Shown here: positions 17,421-25,278 of the stretch, one piece after another
Layout of the letters: every line of letters begins with the position of its first letter
Position numbering within the stretch: the stretch's first letter is position 1
Source: Streptomyces tanashiensis
Lineage (GTDB): Bacteria; Actinomycetota; Actinomycetes; Streptomycetales; Streptomycetaceae
Assembly: GCF_014648895.1 (NCBI RefSeq)
Contig: NZ_BMRZ01000006.1
Coordinates: forward strand, 270,244-334,243
Length of the DNA: 64,000 bases
Direction of reading: 5' to 3'
Translations under genes and position numbers: made by a program
The notes under the pieces: model-generated
The model's database searches: none
What the model saw: the letters and a program-made list of their open reading frames with translations, nothing else
Told to the model about the DNA's origin: nothing

Positions 17421-18344
17421 TTAGAGGTTGGTCATGTCGACCGGGATCAGCGCCGTGGCTCCGTCGCGGAGGACGGTGGCCTCGATGAGGCCGTACATGC
17501 GGTCGGCGGCGTAGTAGACCTCGTTGTCGTTCTTCAGGCCGAAGGGCTCGAGGTCCACCAGGAAGTGGTGCTTGTTCGGGAGCGAGAAGCGGACTTCGTC
17601 GATCTCCGAGCGGTGGTTGATGATGCGCGTGGCCATCTGGTACAGCGTCTGCTGGAGGGAGTACGAGTACGTCTCCGAGAAGGCCTCGAGCATGTGCTTC
17701 CGGGTCTGCTCGTAGGACCGCTCCCAGTTGGGCATGCGCTGGTCGTCGTCGGTCCAGTTGAACCGCCAGCGGGCGGACACCTGGGTCGCCAGGATGCGGT
17801 CGTACGCCTCCTGGAGGGTGGTGTACTGGTCCTTGATGTAGCCCCAGAACTCCGAGTTGGTGGAGTTCATGACGACGAGGTCCTTGAGGCCGGAGATGAC
17901 CTCCCACTTCTCGCCGTCGTAGGTGATCTGGGTGACGCGGGTCTCCTGGCCCTTGCGGGCGAAGGAGTGGTTCACCTCGTCGGAGCCGATGAACTTGGAG
18001 TTGGCGTCGGAGGAGGCGATGCGCTCCCAGGCGTACTCCTCGATCCGGATGCGCGCCCTCTTGATCGGCTCCTGGCTCGTCACGAAGTGGCGGGCGAGGT
18101 GGATGCCGAACTGCTCGGCGGACTCGATGCCGTGCTCCTTGGCGAACGCGAAGATGGTGTTCTTCGTCGTGTCGGTGGGGAGGCAGTGGGCGTTGGAGCC
18201 GGTGAGGTGGACGTCGTCGAGGTCGCCGGAGAGGGCGACGGAGACGTTCAGGTCCTTGATGTGGTGGGTGGCGCCGTCCCGCGTGATCTTGACGACGCGG
18301 TTCTCTGCTTTGCCGTACTGGTTCTGGCCGAGAATCGTGGGCAT
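17421..18344 (-). CDS. uox: Urate oxidase (uricase)
   Basis: The 307-residue enzyme oxidises urate with O2 to 5-hydroxyisourate and H2O2. The N-terminus ILGQNQYGKAENRVVKI, the motif LPTDTTKNTIFAFAKEHG (catalytic Thr) and the C-terminal LPNKHHFLVDLEPFGLKNDNEVYYAADRMYG are typical of cofactor-free uricases. ATG 18344 follows GAGGGAGC, and only 5 bases separate it from the uraH stop, so the two are translationally close. The peroxide it makes is presumably removed by the catalase at 22159, whose promoter carries the same operator as this operon. Confidence 0.97.
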   Translation of the reverse strand: MPTILGQNQYGKAENRVVKITRDGATHHIKDLNVSVALSGDLDDVHLTGSNAHCLPTDTTKNTIFAFAKEHGIESAEQFGIHLARHFVTSQEPIKRARIRIEEYAWERIASSDANSKFIGSDEVNHSFARKGQETRVTQITYDGEKWEVISGLKDLVVMNSTNSEFWGYIKDQYTTLQEAYDRILATQVSARWRFNWTDDDQRMPNWERSYEQTRKHMLEAFSETYSYSLQQTLYQMATRIINHRSEIDEVRFSLPNKHHFLVDLEPFGLKNDNEVYYAADRMYGLIEATVLRDGATALIPVDMTNL

Positions 18345-18349
18345 GTCTG

Positions 18350-18739
18350 CTAGCTCCCTCGGTAAACGGAGTAGCCGAACGGGTTGAGCAGCAGCGGTAC
18401 GTGGTAGTGCTCGCCCGGCTTGACGGCGAACGTGATCGCCACCTCCGGGAAGAACGCACCGCTGTCCCTTACGCGGGGGGCGTCCTGCTGCGCCTCGGCT
18501 TGCTTCTTGGCGAAGTACGTCTCGGTCTCGAAGTCGAGACGCACGTGGGTGGTTTCTTCCGGCAGCGCCGGCAGGTCCTTGCAGCGCCCGTCCGCGTCGG
18601 TGGCGGAGCCGCCGAGCGTGACCCACTCCGCGTCGGAGCCGCTGCGGGCCGCGAGCGTGATGGCCACGCCCTCGGCCGGCCGGCCGATGCTGGTGTCCAG
18701 GATGTGTGTGGACACCGAGGCGGTGGTGTCGGTGCTCAT
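18350..18739 (-). CDS. uraH: 5-hydroxyisourate hydrolase (transthyretin-like)
   Basis: This 129-residue enzyme hydrolyses 5-hydroxyisourate to OHCU, the second step of urate breakdown. VSTHILDTSIGRPA near the N-terminus (catalytic His) and the C-terminal tetrapeptide YRGS are diagnostic of HIU hydrolases as opposed to true transthyretins. Its ATG overlaps the uraD stop as ATGA, and its own stop lies 5 bases before uricase, so the three genes form one tightly coupled unit. A short extra loop (AEAQQDAPRVRD) sits before the last strands. Confidence 0.95.
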   Translation of the reverse strand: MSTDTTASVSTHILDTSIGRPAEGVAITLAARSGSDAEWVTLGGSATDADGRCKDLPALPEETTHVRLDFETETYFAKKQAEAQQDAPRVRDSGAFFPEVAITFAVKPGEHYHVPLLLNPFGYSVYRGS

Positions 18740-19269
18740 CGGGAGCTCTCTTCCTCGGGGGTCTCGGGAGTCTCCACGAGACGGGTCAGCCGGATGCGGT
18801 TGATCTTGCCCAGTTCGGTGCGGACGATCTCCCGCTCCCGCTCGGGCGAGTTCGAGATCCGCTCCCGGACCGCGTCGCGCATCTGCTCGCCGGTCCTGCC
18901 GGTGGCGCAGATGAGGAAGACATGACCGAACTTGTCCTGGTAGGCCAGGTTGAGTTCGAGCATCTCGGCCTTGAGCTCCGCGGAGGCGCCGGCCATCCCG
19001 CTCTGTTCGCGGGAGGAGGTCGGGTCCCCGGCCTTCGGACGACCGATCGGCGGGTGCCCCGCCATCGCCTCGGCCAGGTCCTCGGCGGTCAGCTCGGCCA
19101 TGGCGGCGTCACTGGCGAGGAAGAGGGCTTCGGCGGTGGTGTACGGGCGCTGGGCGAGAATCCTGCTCCCCCACGCCGAACTGGAACACACCTCGTGGAG
19201 CGTGGCGACGGCCTCGCTGTCCGAGGAGGTGTTGAACCGGGTGAGGCCCGGTGTCGTACCTGAAGTCAC
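18736..19269 (-). CDS. uraD: OHCU decarboxylase
   Basis: The 177-residue enzyme decarboxylates 2-oxo-4-hydroxy-4-carboxy-5-ureidoimidazoline to S-allantoin. The catalytic motif GHPPIG (His72), the following SREQSGM and the DKFGHVFLICATGR segment are family signatures. GTG is the start, with GGAGG 6-11 bases before it. It is the first gene of the minus-strand urate operon. Its promoter lies 49-92 bases upstream and carries the operator shared with catalase. It overlaps uraH by 4 bases. Confidence 0.95.
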   Translation of the reverse strand: MTSGTTPGLTRFNTSSDSEAVATLHEVCSSSAWGSRILAQRPYTTAEALFLASDAAMAELTAEDLAEAMAGHPPIGRPKAGDPTSSREQSGMAGASAELKAEMLELNLAYQDKFGHVFLICATGRTGEQMRDAVRERISNSPEREREIVRTELGKINRIRLTRLVETPETPEEESSR

Positions 19270-19317
19270 GGGAAGCCTCCGTGGCTGTTTTTCGCTGTGC
19301 GTCGGACGGGCTGCGGA

Positions 19318-19361
19318 TAGCTAACGCCCTCCGCAACACAACGTCAACACTTTGTTGAAAA
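19318..19361 (-). promoter_or_regulatory. uraD-uraH-uricase promoter with shared operator
   Basis: On the minus strand, TTGACG (19347-19342) and TAGCTA (19323-19318) are 18 bp apart. The -35 box is embedded in TTTCAACAAAGTGTTGACGT (19360-19341), an imperfect dyad of TTCAACA and TGTTGA. The catalase promoter contains the same element with one difference and the same 18-bp spacing. Confidence 0.75.
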
Positions 19362-19375
19362 CTCGGCCACACAAA

Positions 19376-19405
19376 AGCCGTCGTCCCGACATCTGGACGA
19401 CGGCT
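19376..19405 (-). terminator. Terminator of the thiamine-binding/HTH gene pair
   Basis: Perfect 11-bp arms AGCCGTCGTCC and GGACGACGGCT with an 8-base loop, followed on the minus strand by TTTTG. It lies 20 bases after the HTH gene stop and just before the urate operon promoter. Confidence 0.8.
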
Positions 19406-19424
19406 CATGGTCAAACATGATCAA

Positions 19425-19811
19425 CTACTCGCTCTTGGTGGCCTTTTCCCTGTTCAGGGCGGTCTCCCGGTTCAGGTAGTTGTACACGGTGAAACGACTG
19501 ACACCGAGCGCGCCGGCCACCGTCTCCACTCCATGACGCACGGAGAAGGCACCGCGTGCCTCCAGGATCCGGACGACCTCCTGCTTCGCCTTGCGGTCCA
19601 GTTCGGCCAGCGGCATCCCGTGCCGCCGCTCCATCGCCGCGAGGATGTGGTCCAGGGAGTCCGAGAGCTGCGGCAGCCGCACGGCCAGCACGTCCTCCCC
19701 CTCCCAGGACAGGACGACGTCGTCCCCCTCCGCCTGCGCGGGGACCAGCAGCTCGGCGCCCATGGCGTCCACCAGCGGCTTCACGGCCGCGACCAAGGGG
19801 TGCTCGCTCAC
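19425..19811 (-). CDS. Small helix-turn-helix regulator
   Basis: The 128-residue protein has a C-terminal helix-turn-helix at about residues 91-114 (RHGVETVAGALGVSRFTVYNYLNRE), resembling the HTH of YheO/DauR-type regulators. The N-terminal 70 residues are an alpha/beta sensor-like stretch without recognisable motifs. The start codon overlaps the stop of the thiamine-binding-like gene by 4 bases. Its position just upstream of the urate operon and back-to-back with hyi makes it a candidate regulator of one of the two operator families in this cluster; this is inference. The IclR-type repressor AllR, known for ureide genes in Streptomyces, is not in the window. Confidence 0.75.
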   Translation of the reverse strand: MSEHPLVAAVKPLVDAMGAELLVPAQAEGDDVVLSWEGEDVLAVRLPQLSDSLDHILAAMERRHGMPLAELDRKAKQEVVRILEARGAFSVRHGVETVAGALGVSRFTVYNYLNRETALNREKATKSE

Positions 19812-20062
19812 TTCTCGCCCTCCCCGATCACATTGACCTGGAGCGAGACGCGCGTGGCGCCGGCCGCGAGCGACCTGCGCAGCAGGGCGTCGACGGCGGT
19901 GAGCACCGCGTCGGCGCCGCCTTCCGCCGTGTTGCCGAAGGGGCCGACGTCGACCGCGTCCAGCTCGGCCGACTGGATGACCTCACGAGCCACGACCGCG
20001 TGCGCCGGCGCCTCGTCGAGGTCGAACGGCTCGGTCGTGAACTCCACTCTCAAACGCTCCAT
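19808..20062 (-). CDS. Thiamine-binding-like (DUF77/MTH1187-type) small protein
   Basis: The 84-residue protein has the ferredoxin-like pattern of the MTH1187/YkoF thiamine-binding family: a first strand LRVEFTTEPFD, a helix AHAVVAREVIQSA, then VGPFGNTAEGGADAVLTAVDALLRRSLAAGATRVSLQVNV. The FGNTAEG loop is the family's most conserved part. Proteins of this type bind thiamine or act as small regulatory subunits. ThDP is the cofactor of Gcl nearby, but a functional link is only a guess. It is the first gene of a two-gene operon with the HTH regulator, divergent from hyi. Confidence 0.6.
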   Translation of the reverse strand: MERLRVEFTTEPFDLDEAPAHAVVAREVIQSAELDAVDVGPFGNTAEGGADAVLTAVDALLRRSLAAGATRVSLQVNVIGEGEK

Positions 20063-20119
20063 GGCCCCACGCTACGGCCCCACCTCGCGCTACGGGAGCC
20101 CCGGACCTGCGGGGACCTC

Positions 20120-20184
20120 TTGACAAGTGTGTCGCCCGCCTTGCAACATTCCGTCAGACAGAAACTTACTTCCGCAATACGGAA
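20120..20184 (+). promoter_or_regulatory. hyi-glxR promoter with tandem 15-bp operators
   Basis: TTGACA (20120-20125) and CAACAT (20144-20149) are 18 bp apart. Two copies of the ureide operator follow: TTCCGTCAGACAGAA (20149-20163) and TTCCGCAATACGGAA (20170-20184), with centres 21 bp apart. The second copy reaches to 15 bases before the start codon and its GGAAGG end overlaps the ribosome binding site. Confidence 0.75.
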
Positions 20185-20199
20185 GGAGCGCCGCCCCTC

Positions 20200-21033
20200 A
20201 TGGGATACACGGACCAGCGCTTCGATGTGAACCTGTCGATCCTCTTCACGGAACTCCCGCTCCTGGAGCGCCCCGCGGCCGCCGCCGCGGCGGGCTTCAC
20301 CGCGGTCGAGCTGTGGTGGCCCTGGATCGACACCGCCACCCCCGAGCAGAGCGAGCTCGACGCCCTCAAGAAGGCTCTTGAGGACGCCGGCACCCAGCTG
20401 GTGGGCCTGAACTTCTACGCCGGGCAGCTCCCCGGCCCGGACCGCGGAGCCCTCTCCGTGCCCGGGGAAGAGTCGGACCGCTTCCGCGCCAACATCGAGG
20501 TGGCCGCAGACTTCGCCGCCTCGGTCGGCTGCAAGGCGCTCAACGCGCTCTACGGCAACCGCGTCGAGGGCGTGGACCCGCAGATCCAGGACACCCTCGC
20601 CCTGGAGAACCTGGTCCTGGCCGCCCGCGCGGCCGACCGCATCGGCGCGATCCTCCTCGTCGAGACCCTCAACAAGCCGGAGTCGCCGCTCTACCCGCTG
20701 GTGAGCGCCCCCTCCGCGATCGAGGTCGTCGACAAGGTCAACGCCGCCACCGGCCTCGGCAACGCCAAGTTCCTCCTCGACATCTACCACCTGTCGATGA
20801 ACGGCGAGGACGTCAGCCAGGTCATCGCGGAGTACGCGGCCAAGACCGGCCACGTCCAGATCGCGGACAACCCGGGCCGCGGCGCGCCGGGCACCGGCGA
20901 CCTGCCGCTCGAGCAGCTCCTCGACGAGCTCAGGAAGGCCGGTTACGACGGCTGGGTCGGCCTGGAGTACAAGGCCGCCGACGCCGCCGCGTCCTTCGCA
21001 TGGCTGCCGGCCGAGGCCCGCGCCGCCCGCTGA
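20200..21033 (+). CDS. hyi: Hydroxypyruvate isomerase (TIM barrel)
   Basis: The 277-residue TIM-barrel enzyme interconverts hydroxypyruvate and tartronate semialdehyde. The N-terminus RFDVNLSILFTELPLLERPAAA, the metal/catalytic Glu in LVETLNKPE and the late GLEYK are typical of Hyi. The ATG lies 9 bases after GGAAGG. It is the first gene of an operon with glxR, 47 bases downstream. Its length, slightly above the usual 258-260 residues, comes from a C-terminal tail (SFAWLPAEARAAR) common in actinobacteria. Confidence 0.93.
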   Translation: MGYTDQRFDVNLSILFTELPLLERPAAAAAAGFTAVELWWPWIDTATPEQSELDALKKALEDAGTQLVGLNFYAGQLPGPDRGALSVPGEESDRFRANIEVAADFAASVGCKALNALYGNRVEGVDPQIQDTLALENLVLAARAADRIGAILLVETLNKPESPLYPLVSAPSAIEVVDKVNAATGLGNAKFLLDIYHLSMNGEDVSQVIAEYAAKTGHVQIADNPGRGAPGTGDLPLEQLLDELRKAGYDGWVGLEYKAADAAASFAWLPAEARAAR

Positions 21034-21080
21034 CGCAGGCTCCCTCCCCGTACCACCTTGTTTTGAGAGGCACCCTCACC

Positions 21081-21971
21081 ATGAGCACTCTTCCCAAGAT
21101 CGCTTGGATCGGCCTCGGCATCATGGGCTCCCCCATGTCCGAGAACCTCCTGAAGGCCGGCTACTCGGTCACCGGCTTCACCCTGGAGCAGGACAAGCTG
21201 GACCGCCTGGCCAAGGCCGGCGGCTCCGTGGCCGGCTCGATCGCCGAGGCCGTCAAGGACGCCGACGTCATCATCACGATGGTGCCCGCCTCCCCGCAGG
21301 TCGAGGCCATCTCCTACGGCCCCGAGGGCATCCTGGAGAACGCGAAGCAGGGCGCGCTGATCGTCGACATGTCGTCGATCACCCCGCAGACCTCGGTCGA
21401 CCTGGCGAAGAACGCGGCCGAGAAGGGCATCCGCGTCATCGACGCCCCGGTGTCCGGCGGCGAGGCCGGCGCGATCGAGGCCGTGCTCTCGATCATGGTC
21501 GGCGGCGGGCAGGCCGACTTCGACGAGGCCCTCCCGATCCTGGAGGCCCTCGGCAAGACCATCGTGCTCTGCGGCCCGCACGGCTCCGGCCAGACGGTGA
21601 AGGCCGCCAACCAGCTGATCGTCGCGGTCAACATCCAGGCCTGCGCCGAGGCCGTCGTCTTCCTCGAGAAGTCCGGCGTGAACCTCCAGGCCGCCCTGGA
21701 CGTCCTCAACGGCGGCCTGGCCGGCTCGACCGTGCTGACCCGCAAGAAGGACAACTTCCTGAACCGGGACTTCAAGCCCGGCTTCCGGATCGACCTGCAC
21801 CACAAGGACATGGGCATCGTCACCGACGCCGCCCGCAACGTCGGTGCGGCCCTCCCGGTCGGCGCGGTCGTCGCCCAGCTCGTCGCCTCGCTGCGCGCGC
21901 AGGGTGACGGCGGCCTGGACCACTCGGCCCTGCTGCGCGCCGTCGAGCGCCTCTCCGGCCAGCAGGTCTGA
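21081..21971 (+). CDS. glxR: 2-hydroxy-3-oxopropionate (tartronate semialdehyde) reductase
   Basis: The 296-residue beta-hydroxyacid dehydrogenase reduces tartronate semialdehyde to D-glycerate. The Rossmann motif GLGIMGSPM at the N-terminus, the substrate motif DAPVSGGEAGA near residue 120 and the catalytic Lys in GQTVKAANQL near residue 170 are all present. ATG 21081 follows GAGAGGCACC. Together with Gcl it turns two glyoxylates into glycerate. It is co-transcribed with hyi. Confidence 0.95.
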   Translation: MSTLPKIAWIGLGIMGSPMSENLLKAGYSVTGFTLEQDKLDRLAKAGGSVAGSIAEAVKDADVIITMVPASPQVEAISYGPEGILENAKQGALIVDMSSITPQTSVDLAKNAAEKGIRVIDAPVSGGEAGAIEAVLSIMVGGGQADFDEALPILEALGKTIVLCGPHGSGQTVKAANQLIVAVNIQACAEAVVFLEKSGVNLQAALDVLNGGLAGSTVLTRKKDNFLNRDFKPGFRIDLHHKDMGIVTDAARNVGAALPVGAVVAQLVASLRAQGDGGLDHSALLRAVERLSGQQV

Positions 21972-22075
21972 CCCTCCGCCCCGTCACCGGGGCCCCTGAT
22001 TTCCGGTCGGCGGCGGCGCTGACAACCTGTCCTGTCGCGCCCAGGCGTCGTCGCCGACCGGAACACCACACTTCA

Positions 22076-22119
22076 TTTTCAACAAACTGTTGACGTGCTG
22101 TTCGAGCCGAATTTACGCT
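22076..22119 (+). promoter_or_regulatory. Catalase promoter with the operator shared with uricase
   Basis: TTGACG (22090-22095) and TACGCT (22114-22119) are 18 bp apart. TTTCAACAAACTGTTGACGT (22077-22096) overlaps the -35 box and differs at one base from the element before uraD. The start codon is 40 bases past the -10. Confidence 0.75.
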
Positions 22120-22158
22120 CCTCGGACCGTCAGCAGAGCTCCCGTACGGAAGGTCACG

Positions 22159-23616
22159 ATGTCGAAGCGCGTGCTTACGACCGAGTCCGGCGCCCCCGTC
22201 GCCGACAACCAGAACTCCGCCACCGCCGGCGTCGGTGGCCCTCTCCTCCTCCAGGACCAGCACCTGCTGGAGAAGCTCGCGCGCTTCAACCGTGAGCGGA
22301 TCCCGGAGCGCGTGGTGCACGCCCGCGGCTCCGGCGCGTACGGCTACTTCGAGGTGACCGACGACGTCACCGCGTACACCAAGGCGGACTTCCTCGGTGA
22401 GGTCGGCAAGAAGACCGAGACCTTCCTCCGCTTCTCCACCGTGGCCGACTCGCTCGGCGGCGCGGACGCGGTGCGCGACCCCCGCGGCTTCGCCCTGAAG
22501 TTCTACACCGAAGAGGGCAACTACGACCTCGTCGGCAACAACACCCCGGTGTTCTTCATCAAGGACCCGATCAAGTTCCCCGACTTCATCCACTCGCAGA
22601 AGCGCGACCCCTTCACGGGCAAGCAGGAGCCGGACAACGTCTGGGACTTCTGGGCGCACGCCCCCGAGGCCACCCACCAGATCACCTGGCTCATGGGCGA
22701 CCGCGGCATCCCGGCCTCGTACCGTCACATGAACGGCTACGGCTCGCACACCTACCAGTGGACCAACGCGGCGGGCGAGGCCTTCTTCGTCAAGTACCAC
22801 TTCAAGACGAACCAGGGCATCCGCTCCCTCTCCGCCGAGCAGGCCGCCGAGCTCGTCGGCAAGGACGCCAACTCGCACCAGACCGACCTGCTCCAGGCCA
22901 TCGAGCGCGGCGTGAACCCCTCGTGGACCCTGTACGTCCAGGTGATGCCGGCCGCCGAGGCCGCGGACTACCGCTTCAACCCGTTCGACCTCACCAAGGT
23001 GTGGCCGCACAGCGACTACCCGCTGCAGCGCGTGGGCCGCCTGGTCCTCGACCGCAACCCGGACAACGTCTTCGCCGAGGTCGAGCAGGCCGCGTTCTCC
23101 CCGAACAACTTCGTGCCGGGCATCGGTCCCTCGCCGGACAAGATGCTCCAGGGCCGACTCTTCGCCTACGCCGACGCCCACCGCTACCGCCTCGGTGTGA
23201 ACCACACCCAGCTCCCGGTGAACGCCCCCAAGGCGACCGTGGCCGAGAACTACGGCCGCGACGGCGCCATGGCCACCCGCCAGGGCTCGCGCCACGACAA
23301 GAACTACGAGCCCAACTCGTACTCGGGCCCGGCCCAGACCGACGCCGCGCTCTCCGCGCCGCTCGCGATCCACGGCTGGACCGGCACCCACGAGGCGCCC
23401 GCGCACACCAAGGACGACGACTTCTTCCAGGCCGGTGAGCTCTACCGCCTGATGTCCGAGGACGAGAAGAAGCGCCTGATCGCCAACATCGCCGGCGGTC
23501 TCTCCCAGGTGTCCCGCGAGGACGTCATCGAGAAGAACCTCGCGCACTTCGCCGCCGCCGACGCGGACTACGGCAAGCGCGTCCGCGAGGCCGTCGAGGC
23601 CCTGCGCGAGGACTGA
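22159..23616 (+). CDS. katA: Monofunctional haem catalase
   Basis: The 485-residue small-subunit catalase breaks down H2O2. The distal His is in ERVVHARGSGAYGYFEV (His54), the catalytic Asn in NNTPVFFIKDP, and the proximal haem ligand Tyr in RLFAYADAHRYRLG. ATG 22159 has GGAAGG 6-11 bases upstream; longer in-frame readings start inside the promoter. It follows glxR on the same strand but has its own promoter. Location and shared operator suggest it protects the cell from peroxide made by uricase. The symbol is generic; the exact kat name in this strain is unknown. Confidence 0.96.
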   Translation: MSKRVLTTESGAPVADNQNSATAGVGGPLLLQDQHLLEKLARFNRERIPERVVHARGSGAYGYFEVTDDVTAYTKADFLGEVGKKTETFLRFSTVADSLGGADAVRDPRGFALKFYTEEGNYDLVGNNTPVFFIKDPIKFPDFIHSQKRDPFTGKQEPDNVWDFWAHAPEATHQITWLMGDRGIPASYRHMNGYGSHTYQWTNAAGEAFFVKYHFKTNQGIRSLSAEQAAELVGKDANSHQTDLLQAIERGVNPSWTLYVQVMPAAEAADYRFNPFDLTKVWPHSDYPLQRVGRLVLDRNPDNVFAEVEQAAFSPNNFVPGIGPSPDKMLQGRLFAYADAHRYRLGVNHTQLPVNAPKATVAENYGRDGAMATRQGSRHDKNYEPNSYSGPAQTDAALSAPLAIHGWTGTHEAPAHTKDDDFFQAGELYRLMSEDEKKRLIANIAGGLSQVSREDVIEKNLAHFAAADADYGKRVREAVEALRED

Positions 23617-23638
23617 CCGCACAGCAGCACCCAGACTG

Positions 23639-23672
23639 CGTACGGCACCTGACGGGAGGTCAGTGCCGTACG
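23639..23672 (+). terminator. Catalase terminator
   Basis: Arms CGTACGGCAC and GTGCCGTACG, extended by TGAC/GTCA past one bulged C, with a 5-base loop. It starts 23 bases after the catalase stop. No T-run. Confidence 0.65.
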
Positions 23673-23965
23673 TGGTCCGGATCGCCGGCCCGGATGAGGG
23701 GTGGTCGGCGAACCGGACAAGCGTGAGGACCGCGGCGGCTCCGAGCCAGTGCGGTGGTAAGGACGCCGGGCCCCCTTCCTGACCTGAAGGAAGGGGAACC
23801 GCCACGGCGCCCGTCGGCACCGCCGCGGTCCCAACGCCCCCCTTCCGAGGGGATCCCAAGACTCCGCCCGGCGACGCGAACGTCCTGTCGCGCCAGCCTC
23901 GTGCCGTCGGGCGGTCACAACGGGAGAGCGCGGAACCAGGTTTACGGTCCCTGGTTCCGCGCTCT
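23673..23965 (+). ncRNA. Possible structured small RNA between catalase and an MFS gene
   Basis: No coding gene is supported in this 290-base stretch. A 12-bp perfect long-range helix (GGACCGCGGCGG at 23727-23738 with its complement at 23820-23831) encloses a hairpin with 9-bp arms CCCCTTCCT/AGGAAGGGG (23772-23796). The stretch ends in a strong intrinsic terminator on the plus strand. I found no match to riboswitch or housekeeping RNA motifs I know, and no clear promoter. It could equally be the 3' trailer of the convergent MFS transcript. Confidence 0.35.
23925..23965 (+). terminator. Strong intrinsic terminator
   Basis: A perfect 16-bp stem (arms 23925-23940 and 23950-23965) with a 9-base loop is followed by TCTTCTTTGT on the plus strand. 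It lies 21 bases from the end of the minus-strand MFS gene and may work in both directions, though only the plus side has a T-rich tail. Confidence 0.85.
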
Positions 23966-23985
23966 TCTTCTTTGTACGGCCCCGC

Positions 23986-25218
23986 TCAGGCCGTTCGCCG
24001 GCGCTCCCCGCGAGGAGCCGGTCGTGCCGCGCCCGACGGCACTCCCCCGGGTTCCCCGGGCTCCCCGCCGCGCTCCGCCCGGGCCAGCAGGAACGTCACG
24101 GTGAGCGAGGCGAGGGCGAGCAGCACCATGCCCGTGCGCGGTGAGGTGTACTGGGCGAGGGTGCCGGCCAGCGCCGCGCTCACTCCCTGGAGCGCGAGCA
24201 TCCCCGAGGTGTGCAGCCCGAGGGCGTGACCGCTCAGTTCCTCCGGCACCAGGGCCATCAGCCGCTCCTGGTGCAGCAGGCTCGCCGCGTACCCGACCGC
24301 CGACACGGTCACGAGGACGAGCGCCAGGGGCAGTGCGGGATCGAGGGCGAACAGCAGGAACGGGGCCGCCAGCAGCGCCTGGAGCGGGAAGCGGATCCGG
24401 TCGCGCAGCCGCGCCGGGAGGAAGCGGCCGACGGTGGTGTCCCCGGCCAGCATCCCGAGCGCGCCGCAGGCGAAGAGGAGCCCGGCGCGCTCGGGGGCGT
24501 ACGGCACGAAGAGCGACTCGCAGCCGACGACGAGGCCGTTCGGCACCCAGAGCGCGAGGTAGGCCCTGCGGCGGGCGGGCACGGCCCAGAGCCGTCCGTT
24601 GGTGCGCCAGGTCTCGGCGACCGAGGGCCGCCCGGCCACGCGGGGCGGCCGGGCCCCGAGACCGAGGCGGGCGGCCAGGGCGGCGGCGAGGTAGAGCCCC
24701 GCGCCGGCGAGGACCGTGCCGCGCGGCGAGAGCAGGGCGACGAGGAGTCCGCCGGTGGCGAAGCCGCCGATCTGGAAGGCGCCGGTGGACATGTTCATCA
24801 CGGAGCGGCCGAGGAGGTACTCCTCGCGCGGAAGGATCTCGTTCAGGAGCCCGTGGCGCACCCCGCCGCCCAGTGAGGCCGCGAGCCCCTCGGCGAGCAG
24901 GATCAGGAAGACCGCCCAGGTCGGCAGGGCGGGGACCGCCAGGACGGCGGTGCCCAGGGCGAAGAAGAGGGCGATGCCGGAGATCGCGGCGCGCGGCGGC
25001 AGCCGGTCGGCGGCGGAGAGCAGGGTGGTCGCGCCGAGCAGCTGGGCGAGCGAGGGGCCGAAGAGGGCGAGGGCGGAGAGGAGGGGGGATCCGGTCGCGC
25101 GGAAGACGAGCGTGGCGAGACCGAGTCCGGCGACCGTCTGGGCGGCGGTGTGGGCGGAGCCGGTGACGAAGAGCGGGGTGAATTCGGGCGTGCGGAAGAG
25201 CGCGCGGTAGCGGGGCAT
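23986..25218 (-). CDS. MFS transporter
   Basis: The 410-residue protein has about 12 membrane spans and no large soluble part. Its sequence (LFVTGSAHTAAQTVAGLGLATLVFRATGSPLLSALALFG) resembles macrolide-efflux-like/enterobactin-exporter-like MFS members. It is divergently paired with a winged-helix regulator at 25278, the usual layout of a substrate-induced exporter. A 22-bp palindrome in the 59-base gap could control both. The C-terminal tail is Arg/Gly/Pro-rich and cytoplasmic. Substrate unknown. Confidence 0.85.
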   Translation of the reverse strand: MPRYRALFRTPEFTPLFVTGSAHTAAQTVAGLGLATLVFRATGSPLLSALALFGPSLAQLLGATTLLSAADRLPPRAAISGIALFFALGTAVLAVPALPTWAVFLILLAEGLAASLGGGVRHGLLNEILPREEYLLGRSVMNMSTGAFQIGGFATGGLLVALLSPRGTVLAGAGLYLAAALAARLGLGARPPRVAGRPSVAETWRTNGRLWAVPARRRAYLALWVPNGLVVGCESLFVPYAPERAGLLFACGALGMLAGDTTVGRFLPARLRDRIRFPLQALLAAPFLLFALDPALPLALVLVTVSAVGYAASLLHQERLMALVPEELSGHALGLHTSGMLALQGVSAALAGTLAQYTSPRTGMVLLALASLTVTFLLARAERGGEPGEPGGVPSGAARPAPRGERRRTA

Positions 25219-25256
25219 GGTGCGGAGTCTCGGAGCCCGCGCGGACCCGTCGGTAT

Positions 25257-25278
25257 TGTTTCGCGGGGAGGCGAAACA
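25257..25278 (+). promoter_or_regulatory. Palindromic operator over the regulator start
   Basis: TGTTTCGC and GCGAAACA are perfect 8-base arms around a 6-base GGGGAG, which is also the ribosome binding site. The right arm ends on the A of the start codon. Autorepression of the winged-helix regulator and control of the divergent MFS gene is the likely role. Confidence 0.7.

Noticed and set aside
14100..18353. 1417-codon plus-strand open frame across the purine operon
   Set aside because: It is the antisense of deaminase, permease and uricase genes, with the usual low-complexity translation caused by high GC at third positions.
23673..23924. Cobalamin, glycine, TPP or c-di-AMP riboswitch, or 6S/SRP/RNase P RNA in the catalase-MFS gap
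   Set aside because: None of the conserved core motifs I know for these RNAs is present on either strand.
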